Shown: positions 52,036-60,850 of the stretch, piece after piece | Layout: every line of letters begins with the position of its first letter | How positions within the stretch are numbered: the stretch's first letter is position 1 | Assembly (NCBI GenBank): GCA_964393035.1 | Contig: CAYMRX010000001.1 | Location: 1 to 64,000, forward strand | Reading direction: 5' to 3' | DNA length: 64,000 nucleotides | Source: Tabrizicola_A sp964393035 | Lineage (GTDB): Bacteria > Pseudomonadota > Alphaproteobacteria > Rhodobacterales > Rhodobacteraceae | Program-made: the position numbers and the translations under genes | Notes under the pieces: model-generated | Told to the model about the DNA's origin: nothing | What the model saw: only the letters and a program-made list of their open reading frames with translations | The model's database searches: none

Positions 52036-52064
52036 AAACCATATGGTTTAACGATAAACCATAT
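52036..52064. promoter_or_regulatory. Operator-like repeat array before the malic enzyme gene
   Basis: AAACCATAT occurs at 52036-52044 and again at 52056-52064, exactly 20 bases apart; between them ATATGGTTTA (52041-52050) is the inverted form. The result is a 14-base palindrome at 52036-52049 and a 10-base-arm inverted repeat at 52041-52064 with a 4-base spacer. It lies 20 bases before the maeB ATG, between maeB and the divergent cdd operon (209 bases without a gene). The binding protein is unknown. Confidence 0.75.
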
Positions 52065-52083
52065 CGGGCAGGGAGTGGGCAGG

Positions 52084-54363
52084 ATGGAAGATACACGGGC
52101 CGAAAATCTGCGTCAGGCGGCGCTGGATTACCATGAATTCCCCAAACCCGGTAAGCTGGAAATCCGCGCCACCAAACCCCTTGCCAACGGCCGCGATCTG
52201 GCCCGCGCCTATTCACCCGGCGTCGCCGAAGCATGCCTTGAGATCAAGGCCGACCCCGCCACCGCCAGCCGCTATACCGCGCGCGGCAATATGGTGGGGG
52301 TGGTGACCAATGGCACCGCCGTCCTGGGCCTTGGAAATATTGGGGCTTTGGCGTCAAAACCGGTGATGGAAGGCAAGGCGGTTCTGTTCAAGAAATTCGC
52401 CAATATTGATTGCTTTGACATCGAATTGAACGAACCGGACCCGGTGAAGCTTGCCGAAATCGTCTGCGCGTTGGAGCCGACCTTTGGCGCGATCAATCTG
52501 GAAGACATCAAGGCGCCGGATTGTTTCATCGTTGAACAATTGTGCCGCGAGCGGATGAAAATCCCGGTCTTCCACGATGACCAACACGGCACGGCCATTG
52601 TTGTCGGGGCGGCGGCCACCAATGCGCTGCATGTCGCGGGCAAGGCGTTTGACCAGATCAAGGTGGTGTCCACCGGCGGCGGGGCGGCCGGGATTGCCTG
52701 CCTGAACATGCTGCTGAAACTGGGCGTCAAACGCGAAAACGTCTGGCTGTGCGACCTTGCCGGGCTGGTCTATCACGGCCGGACCGAACAGATGACCGAT
52801 CAGAAGGCGGCCTATGCCCAAGGCACCTCACCCGCCACGCTGGATCAGGTGATTGCGGGGGCGGACCTTTTTCTTGGCCTTTCCGGCCCCGGCGTGCTGA
52901 CCGCTGAGATGGTGGCCAAGATGGCCCCCCGCCCCATCGTCTTTGCCCTTGCCAATCCGACACCCGAAATCCTGCCCGACGCCGTGCGCGCCGTCAGCCC
53001 CGAGGCGATCATCGCCACCGGGCGCTCTGACTTTCCCAATCAGGTCAACAATGTGCTGTGCTTCCCCTTTATCTTCCGGGGGGCTTTGGACGTCGGCGCG
53101 ACCGAGATCAACGATGCGATGCAACTGGCCTGCATCGAAGGGATTGCCGCACTCGCCCGCGCCACCACCAGCGCCGAGGCCGCCGCCGCCTATAAGGGCG
53201 AGCAACTGACCTTTGGCGTCAACTATCTGATTCCAAAACCTTTTGATCCACGCCTGATCGGTGTTGTCGCCAGCGCAGTCGCCAAGGCCGCCATGGAAAC
53301 CGGTGTCGCGACCCGCCCCATCGCCGATATGGGCGCCTATCGCAAAAAACTTGACGGCTCGGTTTTCAAATCCGCCCTCATCATGCGCCCGGTCTTCGAG
53401 GCCGCACGGCAGGCCACCCGCCGCATCATCTTTGCCGAGGGCGAGGATGAACGCGTGCTGCGTGCCGCCAATGCGATGCTGGAGGAAACCACCGACAAGC
53501 CGATCCTGATCGGTCGCCCGGATGTGATCGCCACCCGGTGCGAACGTGCGGGCCTGCCGATCCGCCCCGACCGCGATTTCGAAATCATCAACCCGCAAAG
53601 CGACGCGCGCTATCGCGATTACTGGCAAACCTATCATGAGTTGATGGAACGGCGCGGCGTGACGCCCGACACCGCCCGCGCGGTTCTGCGCACCAACACC
53701 ACCGCCATTGCCGCCATCGCGGTGCAGCGCGGCGATGCCGACAGCCTGATTTGCGGCACCTTTGGCCAGTATCTGTGGCACCTGAAATATGTCCGCGAGG
53801 TGCTGGCCCGCGGGGGCCTGCGTCCCCATGGCGCGTTGTCCCTGATGATTCAGGAGGACGGCCCGCTATTCATCGCCGATACCGCCGTGAACCCGGTTCC
53901 GACGCCCGAGCAGATCGTGGAAACCACCATCGGGGCCGTGCGCCATGCCAAGCGGTTCGGCGTGCGCCCCAAGGTGGCACTGTGCAGCCATTCCTCGTTT
54001 GGTAACCTCGACAGCGATTCCGGTCGGCGCATGCGGGCCGCGATGGAAATTCTGGAGGCCCGCGAGGTCGATTTCGCCTATGAGGGCGAGATGAACGTCG
54101 ATGCGGCCCTTGATCCTGAATTGCGCAGCCGCATCTTCCCCCATACGCGTCTGGAAGGTGCGGCCAATATCCTGATCTTCGCCTTTACCGATGCGGCCTC
54201 GACCGCGCGCAACATGCTGCGGATGAAGGCGGGGGGCCTTGAAGTTGGGCCGATCCTGATGGGCATGGGCAATCTGGCGCATGTGGTCACACCCTCGATC
54301 ACCGCGCGCGGGCTGTTGAACATGTCGGCCGTGGCCGGAACCCCGGTGTCACATTACGGCTGA
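52084..54363 (+). CDS. maeB: NADP-dependent malic enzyme with phosphotransacetylase-like domain
   Basis: Enzyme of 759 residues. The malic-enzyme part covers about 1-430 (Tyr in RAYSPGVAEACLEI, FHDDQHGTAIVVGAAATNAL, NAD(P)-binding STGGGAAGIACLNMLL, FALANPTPEI). The rest is a phosphate acetyltransferase-like domain (RIIFAEGEDERVLRAA to GMGNLAHVVTPSI), found in MaeB-type enzymes and usually regulatory, not catalytic. It makes pyruvate and NADPH from malate. With prpE next to it, it could draw off C4 acids formed from propionate. Start at ATG 52084. Confidence 0.95.
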   Translation: MEDTRAENLRQAALDYHEFPKPGKLEIRATKPLANGRDLARAYSPGVAEACLEIKADPATASRYTARGNMVGVVTNGTAVLGLGNIGALASKPVMEGKAVLFKKFANIDCFDIELNEPDPVKLAEIVCALEPTFGAINLEDIKAPDCFIVEQLCRERMKIPVFHDDQHGTAIVVGAAATNALHVAGKAFDQIKVVSTGGGAAGIACLNMLLKLGVKRENVWLCDLAGLVYHGRTEQMTDQKAAYAQGTSPATLDQVIAGADLFLGLSGPGVLTAEMVAKMAPRPIVFALANPTPEILPDAVRAVSPEAIIATGRSDFPNQVNNVLCFPFIFRGALDVGATEINDAMQLACIEGIAALARATTSAEAAAAYKGEQLTFGVNYLIPKPFDPRLIGVVASAVAKAAMETGVATRPIADMGAYRKKLDGSVFKSALIMRPVFEAARQATRRIIFAEGEDERVLRAANAMLEETTDKPILIGRPDVIATRCERAGLPIRPDRDFEIINPQSDARYRDYWQTYHELMERRGVTPDTARAVLRTNTTAIAAIAVQRGDADSLICGTFGQYLWHLKYVREVLARGGLRPHGALSLMIQEDGPLFIADTAVNPVPTPEQIVETTIGAVRHAKRFGVRPKVALCSHSSFGNLDSDSGRRMRAAMEILEAREVDFAYEGEMNVDAALDPELRSRIFPHTRLEGAANILIFAFTDAASTARNMLRMKAGGLEVGPILMGMGNLAHVVTPSITARGLLNMSAVAGTPVSHYG

Positions 54364-54380
54364 TCTGGCGGCACGATATC

Positions 54381-54493
54381 TTCGCAAAATAGAGCGGCAA
54401 GGTTTGCAAACTTTGCCGCCCTTCGCTGCGAACATCAAAATTCCCGCAGGTTTGCAAAAATTTGCGGGCCATATCTGAAAATTTCTGCAAACT
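54381..54493. promoter_or_regulatory. TTTGCAAA operator array before prpE (ScfR/PccR/RamB-like)
   Basis: Several TTTGCAAA-type motifs lie between maeB and prpE: TTCGCAAA (54381-54388), TTTGCAAA (54403-54410) in a 22-base near-palindrome at 54396-54417, TTTGCAAA (54451-54458) with TTTGCGGG (54461-54468) in a 26-base imperfect palindrome at 54443-54468, and CTGCAAAC (54485-54492). From memory, short-chain acyl-CoA regulators of the ScfR family (PccR, MccR, RamB) bind paired TTTGCAAA motifs and control propionyl-CoA genes. The downstream gene fits exactly. Confidence 0.72.
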
Positions 54494-54576
54494 TCCTGCC
54501 GTACCCCCATCGCAATTCTTGCCCGACTCACCCCTGGCCGCGTAACACTCGCGCAGACCTTGGAGGAGGGTATACC

Positions 54577-56472
54577 ATGGGATACCGTGAAGTTTACGCC
54601 AGTTGGCAAGCTGATCCCGAAGCCTATTGGCTGGATGCAGCCAAGGGCATCGACTGGGTCACCCCCCCGACCAAGGCGCTGGATGACAGCCGCGTACCGC
54701 TTTACGAATGGTTCACCGATGCGCGCGTGAACACCTGCTGGAACGCGGTGGACCGCCATGTCGAGGCAGGACGCGGCAACCAACTGGCGATCATCCACGA
54801 AAGCCCGGTCACCCATCTGCGCAAGGGCATCACCTACCGCGAATTGCAGGTCCGCGTGGCCAGCCTCGCCGGGGCGCTGCGCGCCAAGGGTGTGACCAAG
54901 GGCGACCGCGTCATCATCTATATGCCGATGGTGCCGGAGGCTCTGGAGGCGATGCTGGCCTGCGCCCGTCTAGGCGCCATCCATTCCGTCGTTTTCGGCG
55001 GCTTTGCGGCCAATGAACTGGCTGTCCGGATTGATGATTGCACCCCCAAGGCGATCATCGCAGCCTCTTGCGGCATCGAACCCAGCCGCATCGTGCATTA
55101 CAAGCCGCTTCTGGACGCCGCCATCGACATGGCGACCCACAAGCCCGATTTCTGCGTGATCCTTCAACGCGAACAAGAGGTTGCAAAACTCGTCGAAGGC
55201 CGCGATGTCGCCTGGCACACCTTCCAGTATGGGGTGGAGCCTGCTGAATGCGTGCCGGTTGAAGGCAATCATCCGGCCTATATCCTGTACACCTCTGGCA
55301 CCACGGGCGCGCCCAAGGGCGTCGTGCGCCCGACCGCCGGGCATCTGGTGGCGCTGAACTGGACCATGCGGGCGATTTACGACTGCGGGCCCGGCGATGT
55401 GTTCTGGGCGGCCTCGGATGTGGGCTGGGTCGTCGGCCATAGCTACATCTGCTATGCGCCGCTGATCGCAGGTTGCACGACGATTGTCTTTGAAGGCAAA
55501 CCCATCGGCACGCCGGATGCCGGCACCTTCTGGCGCATCATCGCGGAAAACAAGGTGAAATCCTTCTTCACCGCCCCTACCGCCATTCGCGCGGTGAAGC
55601 GTGAGGATCCTGAAGGCAAGCTGGTTGGCGAGTACAAGATGAAGCATCTGAAACAGATGTACCTTGCGGGCGAACGGGCCGACCCCGACACCATCCTGTG
55701 GGCGCAACGCCACCTGAACGTGCCGGTGATCGACCATTGGTGGCAGACCGAAACCGGCTATGCCATTGCCGCGAACCCCTTGGGGATCGAGGCGCTGCCG
55801 GTGAAGATCGGCAGCCCTTCCGTGCCGATGCCGGGCTTTGATGTGCAGGTGCTGGACGAGGGCGGCCATCCGGTTTCTCCCGGTACGTTGGGGGCGATTG
55901 CAATCAAGCTGCCCCTGCCCCCCGGCACCCTGCCAACCCTGTGGAACGCCGAGGAGCGGTTCCGCAAAAGCTACCTCAACCACTTCCCCGGCTACTATGA
56001 AACCGGCGATGCGGGCTATATCGACGCGGACGGTTATCTTTACATCATGGCGCGCACCGATGATGTCATCAACGTCGCAGGTCACCGCCTGTCGACCGGC
56101 GCGATGGAGGAGGTTCTGGCCAGCCACAAGGATGTGGCCGAATGTGCCGTGATCGGCGTGGCAGATGATCTGAAAGGCCAATCGCCCTTGGGGTTCCTTT
56201 GCCTCAACAAGGGCGCCAACCGCCCGCATGACGATGTGGTGAAGGAATGTATCAAACTGATGCGCGAGAAAATCGGCCCGGTGGCTGACTTCAAGCGCGC
56301 GGTGGTGGTGGAGCGTCTGCCCAAGACACGCTCGGGCAAGATCCTGCGCGGCACCATGGTCAAAATCGCGGATGGGCAGGATTGGAAAATGCCCGCCACG
56401 ATCGACGATCCAGCCATTCTGGACGAGATCACGCTGGCTTTGCAGTCTCTGGGTTTGGCGGGTGGCAAATAG
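54577..56472 (+). CDS. prpE: Propionyl-CoA synthetase
   Basis: AMP-forming acyl-CoA synthetase of 631 residues. It starts YREVYASWQADPEAYWLDAAKGIDW like PrpE, has the P-loop YTSGTTGAPKGV near residue 240, DHWWQTETGYA near 388, YYETGDAGYIDADGYLYIMARTDDVINVAGHRLSTG, and the acetylation-site lysine in RSGKILRGTM near 590. It activates propionate (or 3-hydroxypropionate). GGAGGAGGG precedes the ATG. The TTTGCAAA array upstream suggests control by propionyl-CoA. Confidence 0.93.
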   Translation: MGYREVYASWQADPEAYWLDAAKGIDWVTPPTKALDDSRVPLYEWFTDARVNTCWNAVDRHVEAGRGNQLAIIHESPVTHLRKGITYRELQVRVASLAGALRAKGVTKGDRVIIYMPMVPEALEAMLACARLGAIHSVVFGGFAANELAVRIDDCTPKAIIAASCGIEPSRIVHYKPLLDAAIDMATHKPDFCVILQREQEVAKLVEGRDVAWHTFQYGVEPAECVPVEGNHPAYILYTSGTTGAPKGVVRPTAGHLVALNWTMRAIYDCGPGDVFWAASDVGWVVGHSYICYAPLIAGCTTIVFEGKPIGTPDAGTFWRIIAENKVKSFFTAPTAIRAVKREDPEGKLVGEYKMKHLKQMYLAGERADPDTILWAQRHLNVPVIDHWWQTETGYAIAANPLGIEALPVKIGSPSVPMPGFDVQVLDEGGHPVSPGTLGAIAIKLPLPPGTLPTLWNAEERFRKSYLNHFPGYYETGDAGYIDADGYLYIMARTDDVINVAGHRLSTGAMEEVLASHKDVAECAVIGVADDLKGQSPLGFLCLNKGANRPHDDVVKECIKLMREKIGPVADFKRAVVVERLPKTRSGKILRGTMVKIADGQDWKMPATIDDPAILDEITLALQSLGLAGGK

Positions 56473-56657
56473 TTCGGCATTCGGTCGCTGATCGGTAAAG
56501 CCGGACTGGACTTTGGCGTGGCAAGGCTTACCCTGCCGCGCATGCAGTCGCGATTTGTTTGCAACCCGATGTGCCAAGCCCTGTCTTGTTGCCGTGCGGC
56601 AGCATGCATTTGCATTGTCACAAATGTGGCCTGCATCCACAACTCGGGTAGGCTGGC

Positions 56658-58196
56658 ATGATCCAAGAGAGGGCCGAATGTCCACCCGAAGGGGACGGTG
56701 TGGACAGACCAGAGGCCGAGCAATTGCCCTTGGCCTATCTGGCACATGATCTGCGGGCTGCTTTGGCCGAAATGCAAGCCGGGATCAGTCTTGTGCAGCA
56801 ACTGGACCTGCCCGACAGCGCGCAACAGCTTTTGAAACGTTGCGGCGCAACCGGCGTCACTCTGGACCGCATTGTTGAACAGTCCCTCCTTGTTTGCCTT
56901 GGCCAAGGCCAGCCCGGCCTGACCGCCCCCCAGACGACCCGCACCGAGGATTTTCTAGCGCACCTGTCCAACCGATGGGCAGGTCTGGGTGCCGACAGCG
57001 GGCATGTGTTTCAGTTGCGGCCTTCGCCCGATTTGCCGCGCGAGCTATATGTTGACACGACGGCCCTTGATCGCATCCTGACCAACCTGTTGACCAACGC
57101 GCAGGCCCATACGCCACCCTGTCAGGTGACGCTGTCCATCGACTATGACGCCGATGGTGACAGCCTGATTCTGGAAATCCGGGATCAAGGCCCTGGCCTG
57201 CCTGACGCTGTGCTGACCACGCTGTGCAACGCAAAACCCCTGCCCGGTGGTGTCCCTCCGATGGGCAATGGCTATGGTTTCTCGGTCGTGCGCCATCTGG
57301 TTTCGGCCATGGGCGGAACCTGCAACTTTGCGAACGCGGCCACTGGCGGAGCGGTGACGGTTCTTCGTCTTCCGTTGCCGACCAGACCTGCCGCCGCGCA
57401 GGTGGCCGATGCCGGGGCGGGCGGACCGCCCGATCTGACCGGCGTTTCACTTCTTCTGGCTGAAGACAATCCGACCTGCCGCATTCTGTTGGAAACTCAT
57501 TTTCGCAAACTTGGCTTGGCGCTCACCTCGCTTGGGGATGGGATGGAAATCATCAACAGCTTGTCGCAAGGCCTGCGCCCGGATCTGCTGGTGCTGGATG
57601 ACCAGATGCCCGGTCTGTCGGGTCTGGGTGTCTTGAACTGGATTCGCGAAAACCTTGCCGCGACAGAGCGTCCGGCGGTGCTGGTCCTGACCGCCCAGAC
57701 CACGCAAGATCGCGCGCTCGCGCTGCGAACGGCAGGTGCGGCACGGGTGGCCCCCAAGCAAAGCCTTGAGGCGGGCAGGATTGGGCAGCTTTTGCGCGAA
57801 ATTCTGACAGCCAAGGCAAATCTCCCGGAACCGATAACCATGGATATGACGACCCTGCGCCGATTGACGGAAATCGCAGGTCCATTGGCGGCTGCCGAAT
57901 TGCTGGCCCGACTGGATGAAGATCTTGAACAAACGCGGCGGGGCCTTAGTCAGGCCGTAGCCCGGATTGATATGGGCGGCATCCGCCAGCACAGCCATGT
58001 GCTGATCGCGCTTGCCGGAACAGCCGGAGCGATTGCCCTGCATGACGACGCCGTTCGGCTGAACCGGTTTGTCCATGACGCGGCGCCGCAGGATCGCATC
58101 CTTGCACTTGCGACCTCTTTGGAACAGGCCATTCAGGATCTGCAATTGGCGGTACAAAGCATGGCGGCAACCAGCCAGCAAGAGCATCCAATCTGA
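56658..58196 (+). CDS. Soluble hybrid histidine kinase with receiver and HPt domains
   Basis: Cytoplasmic phosphorelay protein of 512 residues with no membrane or sensor domain. A HisKA-like helix with LAYLAHDLRAAL (H30) starts almost at the N-terminus; a HATPase domain follows (NLLTNAQAH, RDQGPGLPD, GYGFSVVRHLV); a receiver domain near 265-385 has LLAEDN and LVLDDQMPGLSG; an HPt-like domain near 395-505 has RQHSHVLIALAGTAGA. The relay order His-Asp-His suggests transfer to the next gene's receiver. Its stop overlaps the regulator's start by one base. The signal must be cytoplasmic or come through a partner. Confidence 0.87.
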   Translation: MIQERAECPPEGDGVDRPEAEQLPLAYLAHDLRAALAEMQAGISLVQQLDLPDSAQQLLKRCGATGVTLDRIVEQSLLVCLGQGQPGLTAPQTTRTEDFLAHLSNRWAGLGADSGHVFQLRPSPDLPRELYVDTTALDRILTNLLTNAQAHTPPCQVTLSIDYDADGDSLILEIRDQGPGLPDAVLTTLCNAKPLPGGVPPMGNGYGFSVVRHLVSAMGGTCNFANAATGGAVTVLRLPLPTRPAAAQVADAGAGGPPDLTGVSLLLAEDNPTCRILLETHFRKLGLALTSLGDGMEIINSLSQGLRPDLLVLDDQMPGLSGLGVLNWIRENLAATERPAVLVLTAQTTQDRALALRTAGAARVAPKQSLEAGRIGQLLREILTAKANLPEPITMDMTTLRRLTEIAGPLAAAELLARLDEDLEQTRRGLSQAVARIDMGGIRQHSHVLIALAGTAGAIALHDDAVRLNRFVHDAAPQDRILALATSLEQAIQDLQLAVQSMAATSQQEHPI

Positions 58197-59614
58197 TGAC
58201 AGCCAAGCAAGCGCCCCCGTTATTGTTGATCGAGGACACCCGCTCGCTGTTGATCCTTTATCAATCGGTTCTCATCAACGCGGGCTTTCAGGTCGTCACG
58301 GCCAGTACCGCCGGAGAGGGCATGCGGCTCTTTCGGCAAAGCAAGGCGACCACCGTTCTTTTGGATCTTGTCCTGCCCGATCGCGATGGGCTTGACCTGA
58401 TGCGGGAGCTGCTGGCAGAGCAACCCGACACCTCGATCATCGTGATGACGGCGCATGGTTCGGTCAACAAGGCGGTCGAGGCGATGCGCGCAGGGGCGCA
58501 TGAGTTTCTGGTCAAGCCGTTTGATGAAAGCCGCCTGCTCGCCGCCATTTCCAATGTGGCCACGACGGCCACAGGTCGCGCCCGTGCGCCCTCTCAGACC
58601 CCAAGCGCAAGCCAGCGCGCCGAAGCGGCCGCGAAATCTGCCGTTGAGAGCTTTATCGGCACCTCCGACAAGCTGGCGCGCGTGCAGCAGAAGATCGCCT
58701 CTGTCGCGCGCTCCATGGCCACGGTTTTCATCACCGGCGAAAGCGGCACGGGAAAAGAACTCTGCGCTTTGGCGGTTCATGGGGCCTCGCCGCGCGCCAG
58801 TGGTCCCTTCATTGCCCTGAACTGCGGGGCAATTCCGCAAGACCTGCTGGAATCCGAGGTGTTCGGCCATATGAAGGGCAGCTTCACCGGGGCAATTTCC
58901 GACAAGCCGGGGGCGGCGGCGGCGGCCGACGGCGGCACGCTGTTTCTGGATGAAATCTGCGAAATGGCCCCGGCGCTGCAAACCAAACTCTTGCGGTTTT
59001 TGCAAACCTCCACCGTGGTTCCGGTGGGGGCCACCAAGCCGCGCAAGGTCAATGTCCGCATCGTCTGCGCCACCAACCGCGACCCGTTGGAGGCCGTGCG
59101 GCGCGGAGAGTTCCGCGAAGACCTCTACTACAGGCTTTTTGTGGTGCCGCTGCACATGCCACCCCTGCGCGACCGCGGCGATGACGTGCTGGAGATCGCC
59201 GAAAGCGCGCTGGAGCGATTTTCCAGCGAGGAAGGCAAAAAGTTTGAAGGGCTCAGCCCAGAGGTTGTGACCCTGTTTCGCGCCCTGCCTTGGCCCGGAA
59301 ACGTGCGGCAGGTGCTGAATGTGATCCGCAATGTCGTTGTGCTGAACGATGGCGGCATGGTCACGCTGGACATGTTGCCCGATACGCTGGTGCCGGCCAA
59401 TAACCTGCCGCCGACCCCGCCCGGCCTTGCCCCTGCGCCGCCCAACGGCTCGTTGCTGGACGCGTTGATCGGCCTGCCCTTGGCCGAAATCGAACGCCGG
59501 GTCATCGAGGAAACCCTGGCCCGGCACGCCGGATCGGTGCCGCGTGCGGCGCGTATTCTGGAAATCTCGCCCTCGACGCTTTACCGAAAGATCGAGGGAT
59601 GGAACCGGGGCTAG
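58196..59614 (+). CDS. Sigma-54 dependent response regulator, LuxO-like
   Basis: Regulator of 472 residues: receiver (LLLIEDTRSLLILYQS, phospho-Asp D57 in TVLLDLVLPD), AAA+ domain (Walker A GESGTGKE, DGGTLFLDEI, RPLDRGDD-type sensor LRDRGDDVLEI), and a Fis-type HTH (RAARILEISPSTLYRKI). The sigma-54 contact loop reads GSFTGA instead of GAFTGA. The receiver's EDT..LY pattern resembles LuxO of Vibrio. Targets should have -24/-12 promoters, and I saw none in the window. It receives phosphate most likely from the HPt of the overlapping upstream gene. Confidence 0.9.
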   Translation: MTAKQAPPLLLIEDTRSLLILYQSVLINAGFQVVTASTAGEGMRLFRQSKATTVLLDLVLPDRDGLDLMRELLAEQPDTSIIVMTAHGSVNKAVEAMRAGAHEFLVKPFDESRLLAAISNVATTATGRARAPSQTPSASQRAEAAAKSAVESFIGTSDKLARVQQKIASVARSMATVFITGESGTGKELCALAVHGASPRASGPFIALNCGAIPQDLLESEVFGHMKGSFTGAISDKPGAAAAADGGTLFLDEICEMAPALQTKLLRFLQTSTVVPVGATKPRKVNVRIVCATNRDPLEAVRRGEFREDLYYRLFVVPLHMPPLRDRGDDVLEIAESALERFSSEEGKKFEGLSPEVVTLFRALPWPGNVRQVLNVIRNVVVLNDGGMVTLDMLPDTLVPANNLPPTPPGLAPAPPNGSLLDALIGLPLAEIERRVIEETLARHAGSVPRAARILEISPSTLYRKIEGWNRG

Positions 59615-60384
59615 GCCGTCAGGAAGACCCGTACCGCCGCCTCAAATTCGCGCGGCCGGTCGGCATGCAGCCAATGGCCCGCGCCCGGCAATTTGGCAAA
59701 CCGCGCCCTGGGAAACAGCGCCCGGATGGTATCGCGGTATTCCGGTTTGACATAAGAACTGTCAGCCCCGGTCAGGAACAGCGTCGGGTGGTCAAAGACC
59801 CCTTGGGTGCCGGGCCAGCCAACAATCTTCGGCATCTCGGCCTCAAGCACATCCAGATTGAGCCGCCAGCTTGGCCCGCCCTCGGCCTTGATATCCAGAG
59901 ATTGCAGAAAAAATGCGCGCAGACCGGGGTCTTCGATCCGCTCCGCCAAGCGCCTGTCAGCCTCGCCCCGCGTGGTCAGGCCGGTCAGATCCAGTGACCG
60001 CATGGCGCGGGCGTGCTGGCTTTGGTCATGGGCATAGGCGACCGGAGCGATATCAGCCACCACCAGTCGCCGCAAAAGAGGACCTTGGGTCAATGCAAGT
60101 TGCATCGACGCCTTGCCCCCCATCGAATGGCCCAACAGGTCCACCGGGCCGCCAAGGCGGGCAATCACCTCGACCAGATCGGCGGCCATATCGGGATAAG
60201 ACTGGCTTGCCGCGCGCGGGCTTTGCCCATGGTTGCGCATGTCCACCGCGATCACATCGCGCACATCCGCCAACCGCCGCGCAATCACCCCCCAGTTCCG
60301 CCCCGAGCCGTAAAGCCCATGGGCAATGACCAGAGGCGGGGCCTCGCTTGGCGTTTCGGCGCGGTGCAGGATCGTGGCAAGCAT
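59611..60384 (-). CDS. Alpha/beta hydrolase (YbfF-like esterase)
   Basis: Hydrolase of 257 residues. VIAHGLYGSGRNWGVIARRL (oxyanion), the nucleophile motif LLGHSMGGKASMQLAL (Ser near 96) and the final GAGHWLHADRPREF (catalytic His) match the YbfF/ABHD11 group, carboxyl- or thioesterases of unknown substrate. ATG 60384 gives the family start but lacks a clear ribosome-binding site; two ATGs at 60435/60432 are alternatives. The stop codon overlaps the stop of the convergent regulator gene. Confidence 0.88.
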   Translation of the reverse strand: MLATILHRAETPSEAPPLVIAHGLYGSGRNWGVIARRLADVRDVIAVDMRNHGQSPRAASQSYPDMAADLVEVIARLGGPVDLLGHSMGGKASMQLALTQGPLLRRLVVADIAPVAYAHDQSQHARAMRSLDLTGLTTRGEADRRLAERIEDPGLRAFFLQSLDIKAEGGPSWRLNLDVLEAEMPKIVGWPGTQGVFDHPTLFLTGADSSYVKPEYRDTIRALFPRARFAKLPGAGHWLHADRPREFEAAVRVFLTA

Positions 60385-60478
60385 GGCACGGGTTTTAACG
60401 GTGCCCGGCCAAAAGGGCCAGAGCCGTTGCATCATGAGACATCCACCCGCTATGCTGACAAAAAGGGCCATAAAGACC

Positions 60479-60850
60479 ATGAGCGCGATTTCGATTCAGC
60501 AGATGTCAGACCGTATCGCCGCGCTGATGGAGGAGAAACTCGGCGCGCGCGGGGCGGGTCTTGCCGCCAAGTTGCACAGTCACGGCAGGCAACTGCCCCG
60601 CAAAGTGCGCGCCGCGGCGCAAGCGGTGGCTGAGGAGGCCGAAAAGGCGCAGAACCCGAAGCGGCTTTTGCAGGTCAATCATGCCACGCTGGCGCGTAAC
60701 TATGACCTTTGCCTGCACCACCTGACCCGGCTGAAAGCCCGATCGGTCTGGTTGGGGGGCACCGTCGCCTTTGCGGCATCGGTGGCCCTGTCCTTGTTCA
60801 TCGTCGCCCTGCTCATTGCGGCACTGGCGCGTTGGCGGGGGTTGATTTAG
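60479..60850 (+). CDS. Hypothetical protein with C-terminal membrane anchor
   Basis: Protein of 123 residues, unknown family. The first 90 residues are helical and basic (KVRAAAQAVAEEAEKAQNPKR), probably a coiled coil, and one hydrophobic segment follows (VAFAASVALSLFIVALLIAAL) before a short tail. It diverges from the hydrolase gene. Its last three bases overlap the stop of the convergent yebC gene. Codon use is like its neighbours, and a real gene is likely because the hydrolase and yebC leave just this gap. Confidence 0.65.
   Translation: MSAISIQQMSDRIAALMEEKLGARGAGLAAKLHSHGRQLPRKVRAAAQAVAEEAEKAQNPKRLLQVNHATLARNYDLCLHHLTRLKARSVWLGGTVAFAASVALSLFIVALLIAALARWRGLI

Noticed and set aside
54364..54576. 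tRNA or small RNA gene in the maeB-prpE gap
   Set aside because: The inverted repeats match operator motifs (TTTGCAAA); no cloverleaf can be drawn and no T-arm sequence is present.
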